This document shows, piece by piece, positions 15,079 through 23,176 of a DNA stretch of 33,701 bases. The stretch covers positions 1 to 33,701 of the IMG/VR virus record IMGVR_UViG_3300031673_000275; one strand, 5' to 3'. The notes under the pieces are model-generated. The model was not told the DNA's origin, made no database searches, and worked only from the letters and a program-made list of their open reading frames with translations. Position 1 is the first letter of the stretch. The number at the start of each line of letters is the position of its first letter. The translations under genes were made by a program, and so were the position numbers. Source of the DNA: a virus.

Positions 15079-16776
15079 ATGAAAAAAGAAGCGACGAGGA
15101 CGTATAGGGATTTGAAGAGTCGAACGACTCAAAAATCCCGTGTGCGTCAGTACGATCGCATCCCGGGCGAACAATTCGATGCCGACCGGGCCCTCGACGA
15201 AGGCTACCTCAATGTAGAGGAAGTTGGGGGCATGGACGTGGCAGAGGAAGTTGACCCTGGTGATGTGGATGTAGTCACAGAGCTCGCACCTCCAGAGTTC
15301 GAGCCGGAAGCATCACAAGAACAAGGCTACCCTACAGAAATGTCTGATGAGATAGACGTGTACAAGGGTGGTGAAGATGAATCTGAGGAAGACGACGAAG
15401 AGGAGCAAGAGGACATGGACTACGAAGAGGGAATGGAAGTAAAAGACGAGGACATCGAAGCGGTATACTACGGCGACGAGACCCCACCGGAAGCTGATCC
15501 CTACTCTGACGAGGATGGTGATGATGGTAAGGTTGAAGCGTGTGATGGACGCGGTCCCAAAATGGAAGCCACGATGCTGAAGCGTTCTGAGGGCAGCTTC
15601 GCTGAGCGCCTTCGCATGGCTATGGATCCCAGCATGGCGGATCCCAGTGAAGAAGGTCTGATGTCTGACCTCGGTGAAGAGGTTGGTATGGAGCCAGAAG
15701 CTCCTGCTACGGAAGGTCCGTGCCCCGCTGGTTGTGAGCCTGTGACCACAGAGGAAGCTCCTCCTGCCGAAGACGAGGGTATCGTTGAGGTGGGCGAGGA
15801 TGAGGTGACGTTCCTCGACGAAGAGCCCAAAGAGGCTGCTGTGGAAGACGAGCCCGCAGAGGAAGTTTTCAGCACTGCTCCCGCTTCTGTAGAGGCAGCG
15901 GAAGAAGCAGGCGACGAGCCTGTGTATGAAACGCTGGGAAACATCGAAGCGTTGGCCGACGTCGGCACCGACCGTGTAGACCTCATCCTCACCCGCGAGG
16001 AGAGCGAGAACCCGCAGTACGTCGTTCTCGTGGATGGCGACCCCGTTGCCAAGGTAGCCCTCAGCGACCAGCCTGAGAGCCTGACCGCCGACCATGACCT
16101 GTTCATGGATGAGGACTACCCGAAGTTCGTGCTCGAGAGCGTGGACACCTTTGGTCTGCGGGAGACGCTGCAGCACGTCAACGCACGCTACTACACCGCC
16201 AGCGCTATGGAGGGTGAGGTAGCCCAGCAGATGCGTACTGCCGCTGTTCATGACCTCGAGGGTGAGCACCGTCAGCGTTTAGCTGAGATGAAAGATCAGC
16301 TGCTCAACACCGCGAACATCGTACTCGAGGGTTCCCTCAAGAACTACATCACGGACAACCCCCTTCGCGACTCCCTGGTGCGGCGCATGCGGTCCGTAAA
16401 TGTGGACGAGCGCGCCGCTTTGGACATCGTGGAAGCTGCTTTCCGTGAGAAGGGCAGCGACTTCTTCCGCGCCATCATCAAGAAAGCTGAGGAGTGGGTC
16501 GGCGCCCCGAGTGAGGTACTCGAGCATCACGTCAAGGAAATCACTCAGATGAATTACCGGCACCCCGGTTATTCCGCTGAGGGGGATGAGATTCCGATGG
16601 AAGAGCCTCCCGTGATCTCGGCGTCCTCGGTTCCAGCCAGCATTCCACTTCGTACGGTGGCGTCTGCACCACACGCACCGCAGCACAGTAGCTCCACGAG
16701 GGAGCAGTTGAAGCAGGAGCTCAACCTGCACGGGCTGCTCGTGCAGAAGTCTCTCGCTAACCGTCCTCAGCGCTAG
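15079..16776 (+). CDS. Large acidic protein, candidate head scaffold/core protein
   Basis: This is a 565-residue protein. The first 25 residues are basic; residues about 35-300 are dominated by Glu, Asp, Ala and Pro with little order expected; residues about 300-500 form a compact, mainly helical domain (VDLILTREES, FVLESVDTFGLRETLQHV, LLNTANIVLEGSLK, FFRAIIKKAEEWVG). A Ser/Pro linker and a short C-terminal helix follow. Acidic proteins of this size placed between the portal and the prohead protease/capsid genes are typically internal scaffolds that are degraded during head maturation. No direct scaffold signature is seen, so the role is inferred from composition and order. A strong hairpin follows the stop. 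Confidence 0.85.
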   Translation: MKKEATRTYRDLKSRTTQKSRVRQYDRIPGEQFDADRALDEGYLNVEEVGGMDVAEEVDPGDVDVVTELAPPEFEPEASQEQGYPTEMSDEIDVYKGGEDESEEDDEEEQEDMDYEEGMEVKDEDIEAVYYGDETPPEADPYSDEDGDDGKVEACDGRGPKMEATMLKRSEGSFAERLRMAMDPSMADPSEEGLMSDLGEEVGMEPEAPATEGPCPAGCEPVTTEEAPPAEDEGIVEVGEDEVTFLDEEPKEAAVEDEPAEEVFSTAPASVEAAEEAGDEPVYETLGNIEALADVGTDRVDLILTREESENPQYVVLVDGDPVAKVALSDQPESLTADHDLFMDEDYPKFVLESVDTFGLRETLQHVNARYYTASAMEGEVAQQMRTAAVHDLEGEHRQRLAEMKDQLLNTANIVLEGSLKNYITDNPLRDSLVRRMRSVNVDERAALDIVEAAFREKGSDFFRAIIKKAEEWVGAPSEVLEHHVKEITQMNYRHPGYSAEGDEIPMEEPPVISASSVPASIPLRTVASAPHAPQHSSSTREQLKQELNLHGLLVQKSLANRPQR

Positions 16777-16786
16777 CGACCAACTT

Positions 16787-16832
16787 GTGTGCTTTGCACA
16801 CGGAGGCAGGAGGGCAACTTCCTGCCTCCTTT
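16787..16832 (+). terminator. Tandem hairpins / Rho-independent terminator after the scaffold candidate
   Basis: A six-base-pair hairpin (GTGTGC at 16787-16792, loop TTT, GCACAC at 16796-16801) is followed by a perfect ten-base-pair stem, GGAGGCAGGA (16802-16811) with TCCTGCCTCC (16820-16829), and then TTT. The U-run is short, so it may attenuate rather than stop transcription. Confidence 0.65.
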
Positions 16833-16868
16833 GGAGAGCATTCATCTTCATACCTCAAGTCGTGAAAA

Positions 16869-17672
16869 ATGTATCTAAAGTCAACCAACAAGATAGTTCA
16901 AGCTGGTCCTGGTCTTCACGTTGGGGAATCTTTTCTTTCTCGACGTTTTGATGGTAGCAAGTTTGTCGATGAGCCTGCAATTATTGAGGGGCGAACGTTG
17001 GACGTTCACCGTTCTGGAACCAACTTACGCATAGCGGGCGCAGAGCTCGACAAGGTAGGAAACTGCGCCTGTGGTTTCATGGACATTTCTTGGTTGCCCT
17101 TCTGTGCTGAACGTTACCACATTAGCCCTCATATCGCAGACTACGTGTTGGTGGATGTACCTATTGTTGTTGCGGATTTTCCCAATCGCAATATGGATGC
17201 GTTCACTTACGACCAGCTAACAGACTGGCGGACACCCATTGGGCGTGTGGCATTCCAAACATTCATTGGAAAGCCTGTACACCAGGACCATGACAACCTG
17301 GATGACACCCGCGCTAAGGGCGTTATCTTCGACGCGACGATGGTCAAGTTCCGCGACCGCTGGCACGTCAAAATTCTGAAGGGTTTTGACCGTTCAAAAG
17401 ATCAACGGTTAGCGAAGCTGGTACAGCATAAGGACAGGGTCGGCCACAGCATGGGTGCGTTGGTAGAGCGCACAGTCTGCTCGCTGCCCTGGTGTGGCTT
17501 CCACAGTGATGGTCGCATCACCTGTGACCACATTAGAAATGGTGCTGGCAAAGCTGATGTTATCAACGGGCACCTCGTCTACGAGAACATGCTCGACTTC
17601 TATTTTGTGGAGAGCTCTAGCGTAGAAGACCCAGCATACGTGGTAGCGCTGTCCGATAAAATCTGGGGATAG
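16869..17672 (+). CDS. Prohead (head maturation) protease candidate
   Basis: This is a 267-residue protein. The core fits the prohead serine protease fold of tailed phages: a VLVDVPIVVADFPNRN strand region, a catalytic His in GKPVHQDHDN (H138 or H141), a strand pair around GVIFDATMVKF, and the nucleophile in VGHSMGA (S194). A Cys/His cluster after this (C-SLPW-C, then C-DH) resembles the CxxC...CxH insert seen in some phage proteases and may bind zinc; another Cys group lies near 65-80. It would degrade the scaffold and trim head proteins before DNA packaging. The position after the scaffold candidate and before the capsid gene supports this. The ribosome site is weak. Confidence 0.8.
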   Translation: MYLKSTNKIVQAGPGLHVGESFLSRRFDGSKFVDEPAIIEGRTLDVHRSGTNLRIAGAELDKVGNCACGFMDISWLPFCAERYHISPHIADYVLVDVPIVVADFPNRNMDAFTYDQLTDWRTPIGRVAFQTFIGKPVHQDHDNLDDTRAKGVIFDATMVKFRDRWHVKILKGFDRSKDQRLAKLVQHKDRVGHSMGALVERTVCSLPWCGFHSDGRITCDHIRNGAGKADVINGHLVYENMLDFYFVESSSVEDPAYVVALSDKIWG

Positions 17673-17684
17673 AAAGGGCGCGTT

Positions 17685-18464
17685 ATGGCATATAACGGTG
17701 TTCCATACGAAGTGACGTACAAGGGGGCGCTTTACCGTTTACGCACAGGTGGCGGCTTAGGCGCCACTGGCGAGAACGACTTTACGGTCATCAAGAAGGA
17801 AAACTCTACTGACGTACGAGAGCTTCGTTATTCCGGTGGTAACTTTTTTCTTGAGGTAAAGCTGCTGTGGGGGTTTGCGCGTGGTGTGAAGGTAGACCTT
17901 CCTGCTCTTCCCCTTGACGAGGAAAGCGCAGGGTTGCTGTTTGCCGCGCTGTCTCGTGATGGCGGTACTCTGAGTGATGAGTATAAGCGACTAGTAGCAG
18001 ATGGTGACGTTCCTGATCTAGTGGAGCAGATCACTAAGGGACTCGCACCACGAGCCGAACAGAAGCAGCTGACAGCAAAAACAAACCGCGTGGCAGTCCT
18101 TCTAAATTGGGAAGGGGAAAAGTTGTTGCGCGTGCCACCAGATAAAGAAGTAGCTCGAGTAATGTTTCGCATGTGCACCCCGGCTAAGGGGTTTTCTGTG
18201 GGAGACATTCCCTACAAGGACGTGCCGCGAGACCTGGTAGAACGATTCTCCCAGGCTTTGCACGTCGAGCTCATGCAGATGTTCCCTGGAGCAATTGTGG
18301 ACACCCAGGTAGTGGATGAGCCCGACCCTCACTGTGGGCATCCGATTGTGCTGAACAAGCATGGCGCTCCTGTAGATGGGCACGAAATGCCGATCAATAT
18401 GCTCGCGATGGATTTGTGGCGTGGGTACTACCAGAAGCACCAGCAGGGACAACAGGAGTCTTAG
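17685..18464 (+). CDS. Hypothetical protein with N-terminal recurrent tag
   Basis: This is a 259-residue protein. Residues 7-19 (P7, V10, T11, Y12, K13, G14, Y17, L19) are the recurrent module, followed by a Gly-rich linker (GGGLGATG). The body is alpha/beta without a recognised motif; two cysteines are present but not paired as a zinc knuckle. AAAGGG lies ahead of the ATG at 17685, 13 bases after the protease stop. The next gene starts two bases after its TAG. Being adjacent to the protease, this is a natural candidate for a head protein that carries the tag. Confidence 0.8.
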   Translation: MAYNGVPYEVTYKGALYRLRTGGGLGATGENDFTVIKKENSTDVRELRYSGGNFFLEVKLLWGFARGVKVDLPALPLDEESAGLLFAALSRDGGTLSDEYKRLVADGDVPDLVEQITKGLAPRAEQKQLTAKTNRVAVLLNWEGEKLLRVPPDKEVARVMFRMCTPAKGFSVGDIPYKDVPRDLVERFSQALHVELMQMFPGAIVDTQVVDEPDPHCGHPIVLNKHGAPVDGHEMPINMLAMDLWRGYYQKHQQGQQES

Positions 18465-18466
18465 CA

Positions 18467-19180
18467 ATGGCGAAGATTGTAATCAAGTCTAAGGACGCAG
18501 TACAGAAGATGATTACTGCCGTACGTGGCAGAGATGCTGATCGTCGTCCGGGGGCTCTTCCTTCCGAGCTTCGCAACAGAATTCCTGACGTTCTTGCCCG
18601 GGAATTCTCTACTGTAGGGGAAGATCTCTACGACAAAGCGATGGCCGAGATAACGGAGAGTGTAAAGCGCAACTTTGGTGACGGCATTCAAACGTTGCGT
18701 GACACGGTCACCACCGAAACTGGCAATCAGGGCTTCGAGAAATCGAAGCGCTATATCCACGATTGGCTACGCGGTATCGTCAAGGATATTCAGGTTACTG
18801 GCGTGGATGGTTTGAGTAGCTCGTTGGGCAACTTAGCCAGCGAGTTTTCCGTCCAGTACAAGGAATCCCCTGCGGAAGCTCCTGTAGAAGAGGTAACGGA
18901 CGAGGGAGATGCACTTCTGGAAGTAGAAGCTCCCGAACCTGCCCCTGCTGAAGCCGAAGAGCCTGAGAAAGCAGACGAGGTATCCGATGCAGATCTCACT
19001 GCCATCCTGGAAGGCAAGGACGCTGGTGGTGAGAAGGTCGAAACTGCAGCACGGACTGTAGGTGATTTCATACGCAGTCTCCGGTCCAACCGTAAACAGC
19101 GGCGTGTTGAGGCGCAGGGGAAAACTCGCGCAGAGTTGCTCCGGGAAGCTGGCGTACACCTTCGGGAATTGGAAGCATAA
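18467..19180 (+). CDS. Hypothetical protein with acidic central linker
   Basis: This is a 237-residue protein. The ATG at 18467 has AGGAG at 18454-18458; an in-frame upstream start at 18416 lies inside the previous gene. Residues 1-130 are helical and charged. Residues about 140-185 are a Glu/Ala/Pro-rich flexible linker. The C-terminus (from about 195) is basic and helical (SLRSNRKQRRVEAQGK). No tag copy is visible. It could be a scaffold-like or head-core protein, but that is only a composition argument. The stop overlaps the next start (TAATG). Confidence 0.8.
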   Translation: MAKIVIKSKDAVQKMITAVRGRDADRRPGALPSELRNRIPDVLAREFSTVGEDLYDKAMAEITESVKRNFGDGIQTLRDTVTTETGNQGFEKSKRYIHDWLRGIVKDIQVTGVDGLSSSLGNLASEFSVQYKESPAEAPVEEVTDEGDALLEVEAPEPAPAEAEEPEKADEVSDADLTAILEGKDAGGEKVETAARTVGDFIRSLRSNRKQRRVEAQGKTRAELLREAGVHLRELEA

Positions 19181-19704
19181 TGTCTAAGTACTTAGTAGAA
19201 GGTGCACCTCCCCCCATCCCGCAAGACGCACGTAAGCCTTCTCAGCAGAAGGTGGAGAAAGCCCAGCGTACTGTTTTGCAGTTCATGCCGGATGCAGCAG
19301 AGGTGGCGGGCGAGCTAGCACTAATTGCTAAGAAGGCACGTGATGACTTTCACGCACAGCGGGAGCGGGTATTAGAGCTCGCCGGGCTGGTACGTTCTTT
19401 CCACAAGAAAAACCCTAAGGGGTTCGAAGTTGCTATGCAGCAGCTGCAGGCAGGTGGCAATGCTTGGATGGTTCTTGACAAAGCCATCATGGACTCTGGT
19501 ACTCAGGCATATCAATCCTTCAACAAGCTATACTCAGCGTTGAATACGTTTGCCCAGAACGTTCAGCCTGCCGAGAAGATACCTGTTGATCGTCGGGCGA
19601 TGGGACCTGATGGAAAAATGTCTCCGACGCTCGTTCGTTTCCGGGGCAAGATGTACCGTCGTGTCTCTACACTGTCCAAACTTCCTCGATTCAAAAATCT
19701 CTGA
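19180..19704 (+). CDS. Helical protein with C-terminal recurrent tag
   Basis: This is a 174-residue protein. The N-terminus is Pro-rich, and residues about 25-135 are long helices with coiled-coil character. Unusually, the recurrent tag is near the C-terminus: P149, V152, R153, F154, R155, G156, Y159, V162, followed by 12 basic residues. This shows that the module is not simply a start-codon-proximal signal. It overlaps both neighbours by one base (TAATG before, TGATG after), so translation is tightly coupled. Confidence 0.8.
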   Translation: MSKYLVEGAPPPIPQDARKPSQQKVEKAQRTVLQFMPDAAEVAGELALIAKKARDDFHAQRERVLELAGLVRSFHKKNPKGFEVAMQQLQAGGNAWMVLDKAIMDSGTQAYQSFNKLYSALNTFAQNVQPAEKIPVDRRAMGPDGKMSPTLVRFRGKMYRRVSTLSKLPRFKNL

Positions 19705-20249
19705 TGGACCTTATTTTTTCCAGAGTAGACTTCGGGCGTCTCCTGCCAGAGCTTCTAGCGCTTTGGCCGCTCACTGGAGATTGGGATCGAAGGAACCAGG
19801 CGAGAGTTTTAGCTCTCTCCCTGACGAGTCGTCGGCACCACACAGCAGCAGACGAGGACGACCACATCTGCGTGAACACCGAAATAGATAGAGAGCAGCT
19901 TCGGGAAGTGGGTGTACGTGTGGCAGCCATACGCTCGGTTCCCTGGAAGTACCAGCGGTTTTTTGAAAAGGGGCGTCCCACGAATAGGTCGGCTCTGAAG
20001 ATACGTCCTGGCGTGATGCTACCCCTTACCATCAACGGTGTGGACACCACTGCTCGTGTCAACACCGTACGTCGGATAAACAAAGGTGGTAAGTCCCACT
20101 TCTTAAAGGCGGACCTTACGATAGACACAAAAAATCTACCCGTGATTCTGGAGCGTGAAACGCGCTGCAACTGTCTTTACTGTGGAGCACCTGCCATTGA
20201 GGATGACACACATTGCAGGTCCTGTGGTGCCCCGCTACCTCCCTGTTAA
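19704..20249 (+). CDS. Protein with C-terminal double-cysteine zinc ribbon
   Basis: This is a 181-residue protein. The C-terminal 30 residues contain CNCLYCGAP and CRSCGAPLPPC, two CxxCGAP knuckles typical of a zinc ribbon. The preceding part is alpha/beta, with a segment rich in strands near 95-140 (LPLTINGVDTTARVNTV). Function is unknown; zinc ribbons of this type usually mediate protein or nucleic acid contacts. The start ATG overlaps the stop of the tagged gene upstream. Confidence 0.8.
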   Translation: MDLIFSRVDFGRLLPELLALWPLTGDWDRRNQARVLALSLTSRRHHTAADEDDHICVNTEIDREQLREVGVRVAAIRSVPWKYQRFFEKGRPTNRSALKIRPGVMLPLTINGVDTTARVNTVRRINKGGKSHFLKADLTIDTKNLPVILERETRCNCLYCGAPAIEDDTHCRSCGAPLPPC

Positions 20250-20262
20250 GTAGAGGTCAATT

Positions 20263-20859
20263 ATGAAACGTCGCATGAAGCCGATTTACGCTACCCAGCC
20301 CCCCAGTGTTCGCTACAAGGGGCACATTTACGTACTTGCTGCGGAAGGTGAAGAAGGTGCAGAAGGGGAAGAGTTACCGCTTCCCGAAGAGGAAGAAGCA
20401 CCCCCTTCCAAAAAGATGTCGACAGGAGCAGCACGTGTACGCATTGACGAGTGCACGGGTGAAAGCATCACATTCAACATCAAAGCGCTCGTTCACAGCT
20501 ACGATGGTGATGGTGTTCCAGGGTTGGCTGACGCTGACGGTTCAGTACGCAAACGCAACTTCAAGGTCAGGCAGATTACCAAGATCAATAGCATCCCCAG
20601 TGACGTGCTATCTATGATCGAGGCTGACGAGAACGGTGAAGCTGTCATGCAACGCATCGAGAAGATGCTACGTGTCAAGCCTTCTCCTCCTCTCTATTTC
20701 CTTACCGCCACTGGTGGTTGGAACTGGCACAAGCGCAATGGTGACAAGGATGTAGCAGCCATTCAGGAACTGCTCGAGTTTCTGCGTGGACGCAAGTCCC
20801 TTCTGTTCTCCTACTGTCACAACAAGGTTAACTACGGGGACAGCCCCTCCCTCATCTAA
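20263..20859 (+). CDS. Hypothetical protein with N-terminal recurrent tag and acidic linker
   Basis: This is a 198-residue protein. The ATG at 20263 has AGAGGT upstream; an ATG four codons later is possible. Residues 14-26 (P14, V16, R17, Y18, K19, G20, Y23, L25) are the recurrent tag, directly followed by a Glu/Gly-rich acidic linker (about 27-48). A globular part follows, with a DGDGVPGLADADG loop that faintly resembles a calcium-binding loop. Function is unknown. The tag, acidic linker, domain order is shared with other tagged proteins here. Confidence 0.8.
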   Translation: MKRRMKPIYATQPPSVRYKGHIYVLAAEGEEGAEGEELPLPEEEEAPPSKKMSTGAARVRIDECTGESITFNIKALVHSYDGDGVPGLADADGSVRKRNFKVRQITKINSIPSDVLSMIEADENGEAVMQRIEKMLRVKPSPPLYFLTATGGWNWHKRNGDKDVAAIQELLEFLRGRKSLLFSYCHNKVNYGDSPSLI

Positions 20860-20864
20860 TTTCG

Positions 20865-22037
20865 ATGCCCACGTTCTTGAAAACAGCCAAACGGGAGTTC
20901 GCCGTTGTCGACCTCGACGTTGCAGTCCTCGAGCGCATCCACGACGCGTGGGATGCTGAGGACTACGATGGGATGCTGCTGTTCTTAGACGAGTGGGCTC
21001 CCATGATCACTTTCGAGACTGCGAAAGAACTAATCAACAGCTTCGAACTTGAAGAGGAGCTTGGAGACCCCGCTACTATTGAAGAACGCTACGATCACGT
21101 AGACGATGTTTTCTACGATATAGAGGATGCACTCAACCGAGGCGACATTAAAACGCTCAACCGTAGGAGCGGCATCGCGAAAGTAGGTGGCCCTGAGTAC
21201 GCTGCTGGTAGAGATGGTCTGAAGTTCGGTTTGATTTTTCATGCCTCGAGCGCAGACCTGGAAGACCTACGCGAACGTTTTCCGAAAAAATCTGTTGATA
21301 CAGAGCCCACCGTGGAAAAGAGCGAGGACGAGGAGATGGCTGAAGAGATTTCTGAAGCTGCTCAAGAAGTGGAAGAGGAGCTCGGCAAAGCTGCCTCTGT
21401 TGTTGTAGCTGCTCCGCCTCCATATCCACCAGCGTGGTGCATGCAGAAGGCGATCAACCTAATTAAGTCGGTGGACTTTGGGTACGGCAAAGACGCAGGC
21501 ATCATTGGTCTCGAGCAGGCAGACCATCTACTGGATACCTGTGAGCTTCCCAACGGTAACCTCAAGATGGCGATCCGTTATTTTTTGACAGACCGTCATC
21601 GATCTCGAGAATTCATCTACGGAACCGAGAGTGGCTCCAACGTCGGGGCACTTTCAGAGCTTATTAACTCAGTGGAGCTTCCAGTGGCTGCTTCAGCGAA
21701 GGTTTCTCGTTTCGTGACTTTCCGTGGTGCGTTGTACGAGCTCGTACCTCCCACTGTGGAGGCGCTCGAGCGCACCGAGGAGCTCACTTCCAAGGTGCAC
21801 GAGGCATACCATCTGCCTCCCGGTAAGATGAAGGGCGTCAAGACCTGCACACCCAAGGACCAGAACGACAAGAAGCCGAAAGGCGAGCAGGTCTGGTGTG
21901 TATTCGACAGTCATGGAAAGCTGCGAGCTCGCTATAAAACGGAGACCGAAGCCAAGCGGTACAAGGTTTTCATGATCAGCCGTTACTGGTCTTCTGGGAA
22001 GGGCAAAAAACGGTCCGACCGTCCTACCAATAAGTAG
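20865..22037 (+). CDS. Multi-segment protein with internal recurrent tag
   Basis: This is a 390-residue protein. Residues 1-110 are acidic and helical; 145-175 is a Glu/Ala-rich linker; about 190-265 is a helical domain; the recurrent tag lies internally at 281-293 (F283, V284, F286, R287, G288, Y291). The C-terminal module around W344-C345 (GEQVWCVFDSHGK, then YKTETEAKRYKV) resembles short phage modules that end in a basic helix, and parallels the N-terminus of the protein at 28458-30875. The order suggests assembly from smaller parts. It is the last gene before the non-coding leader of the capsid genes. Confidence 0.82.
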   Translation: MPTFLKTAKREFAVVDLDVAVLERIHDAWDAEDYDGMLLFLDEWAPMITFETAKELINSFELEEELGDPATIEERYDHVDDVFYDIEDALNRGDIKTLNRRSGIAKVGGPEYAAGRDGLKFGLIFHASSADLEDLRERFPKKSVDTEPTVEKSEDEEMAEEISEAAQEVEEELGKAASVVVAAPPPYPPAWCMQKAINLIKSVDFGYGKDAGIIGLEQADHLLDTCELPNGNLKMAIRYFLTDRHRSREFIYGTESGSNVGALSELINSVELPVAASAKVSRFVTFRGALYELVPPTVEALERTEELTSKVHEAYHLPPGKMKGVKTCTPKDQNDKKPKGEQVWCVFDSHGKLRARYKTETEAKRYKVFMISRYWSSGKGKKRSDRPTNK

Positions 22038-22367
22038 TTTGCGTTCTGTGTTTACGGAACGTGAAACTACTTACTATATGATGAGCAACTGAGCCAGCAA
22101 CATTATTCCCTCCTGCTCAGCATCACCAACATTATTGAACAGTCGTGCGACGTGACACATCACAACGCGGGCACGAGTGCTTTGTCAGAGATTCACGTAA
22201 TATTACTTTCCAACCAAGATTAATTTCGAATCTCAGCAAGGACGAAGCGGCAGCATTACTCCCGTGATAAATGTGGCGCACTCGTGCCCTCTCAGAGAAC
22301 GAGATGTCACAGTGTGGAACGTCGTGAATATCAACAGCGGTACAAACGTATTCATGGAGGATAGAAA
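22038..22367 (+). promoter_or_regulatory. Non-coding leader with nested inverted repeats upstream of the capsid genes
   Basis: This is a 330-base gap with no credible gene. It holds a promoter candidate (TTTACG 22051-22056, 17 bases, CTATAT 22074-22079), two copies of CAACATTATT (22098-22107, 22127-22136), and a nested stem set. The clearest stem is a perfect 12-base inverted repeat, GGGCACGAGTGC at 22169-22180 and GCACTCGTGCCC at 22278-22289. Inside it are TCACG/CGTGA (22193-22197, 22263-22267) and a hairpin AGATT/AATCT (22217-22221, 22229-22233). Outside it are ATC/GAT and GAC/GTC pairs and CGACGT/ACGTCG (22148-22153, 22319-22324). GGAGG at 22356-22360 is the ribosome site of the next gene. 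A structured mRNA leader, or a DNA-level recognition site, is likely. Confidence 0.6.
22051..22079 (+). promoter_or_regulatory. Sigma70-like promoter candidate for the capsid genes
   Basis: TTTACG and CTATAT with 17-base spacing lie at the start of the 330-base gap. A short inverted repeat, CGTTC/GAACG (22042-22046, 22057-22061), surrounds the -35 box and could be an operator. Consensus similarity only. Confidence 0.35.
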
Positions 22368-23150
22368 ATGCCGCTTCTTCCAAACGCGTCCGTAAAGACC
22401 AAGTATGACTTTACAAGGTCGCGCTTCGAGTGGAAACGCCAGTTCGAAGTGTCTCCAACCACGAATATCCTCGAAGAGGGTAGCGTGCTTACGCGTCTTC
22501 CCGGTCCTGCAGGCAACGAAGTGGTCCAACTGGGCCACGCTGCTGCCATGGCAGCTGGGGAGCGTCCTTGTGGTCTCTCTCTGCAATCTCGCATCACTGC
22601 GGACACCTTCGCGGATGTTCGCAACTACACCGTGCCTGCAGCACCTGGACCGTACACGATCCAGCTGCCGCACGCCAACCTAGTGCAAGCTGGCGCTCTG
22701 CTGGCTGAAGCCTATGTATGGGACAACACGGCTGCTGCTGCGCTGACCGTCATCGCACACGTCGCGCCTCCCGTACCTGCCGCTACTCAGGTTGACATCG
22801 ATCCCGTAACGGGTCTGCTGGCCTTCAACGTAGCAGAGGCTGAGCACAACATCACGATCACCTACCGGTGGAACCTCACGGCCATCGAGCGTGATCTCAT
22901 CCTGCGGCAGAGTCATGTCAACCGTGGCGCCGAAGATCAGTTCGGTCTCATGACGGTTGGCTACGGCAACTGCCTTGTTTACACCAGCATGTACGAGTGC
23001 GATCAGGCGTACACCGTGGGGGCACAGTTGACCCTCGGTGCAGGCGGTATGTTCACGCTCGGTGGTGTAACTAACTTTGGTCAGGTTGTATCTGTACCTA
23101 CTCCGGGTGACCCCTACCTCGGCGTAGAGTACATCAGCCCGACCACCTAA
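22368..23150 (+). CDS. Capsid decoration-like / minor head protein
   Basis: This is a 260-residue protein. The ATG at 22368 has a perfect GGAGG seven bases upstream. The sequence is strand-rich, with many Ala, Thr, Val and Gly (GLSLQSRITADTF, LLAEAYVWDNTAAAALTVIAHV, a GAQLTLGAGGMFTLGG end), typical of beta-barrel virion proteins. Placement directly before the major capsid gene, in the same short transcription unit, is where decoration or head-stabilising proteins often lie. No family is identified with certainty. It carries no recurrent tag. Codon use appears as GC-rich and regular as in the capsid gene, which fits high expression. Confidence 0.85.
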   Translation: MPLLPNASVKTKYDFTRSRFEWKRQFEVSPTTNILEEGSVLTRLPGPAGNEVVQLGHAAAMAAGERPCGLSLQSRITADTFADVRNYTVPAAPGPYTIQLPHANLVQAGALLAEAYVWDNTAAAALTVIAHVAPPVPAATQVDIDPVTGLLAFNVAEAEHNITITYRWNLTAIERDLILRQSHVNRGAEDQFGLMTVGYGNCLVYTSMYECDQAYTVGAQLTLGAGGMFTLGGVTNFGQVVSVPTPGDPYLGVEYISPTT

Positions 23151-23176
23151 CCCGAAACTGAAGAGAGGAGAAAAGC

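Noticed and set aside
15313-16269. Minus-strand frame opposite the scaffold candidate
   Set aside because: A by-product of Glu/Asp-rich codons read backwards; hydrophobic-looking runs are the complement of GAA/GAC runs.
20505-20550. DGDGVPGLADADG loop resembling a calcium-binding site
   Set aside because: Only one loop with imperfect spacing; not enough to claim calcium binding.
22132-22383. 83-codon minus-strand frame across the non-coding leader
   Set aside because: No ribosome site, and it crosses the inverted repeats and the start of the next gene; a structured leader explains the region better.
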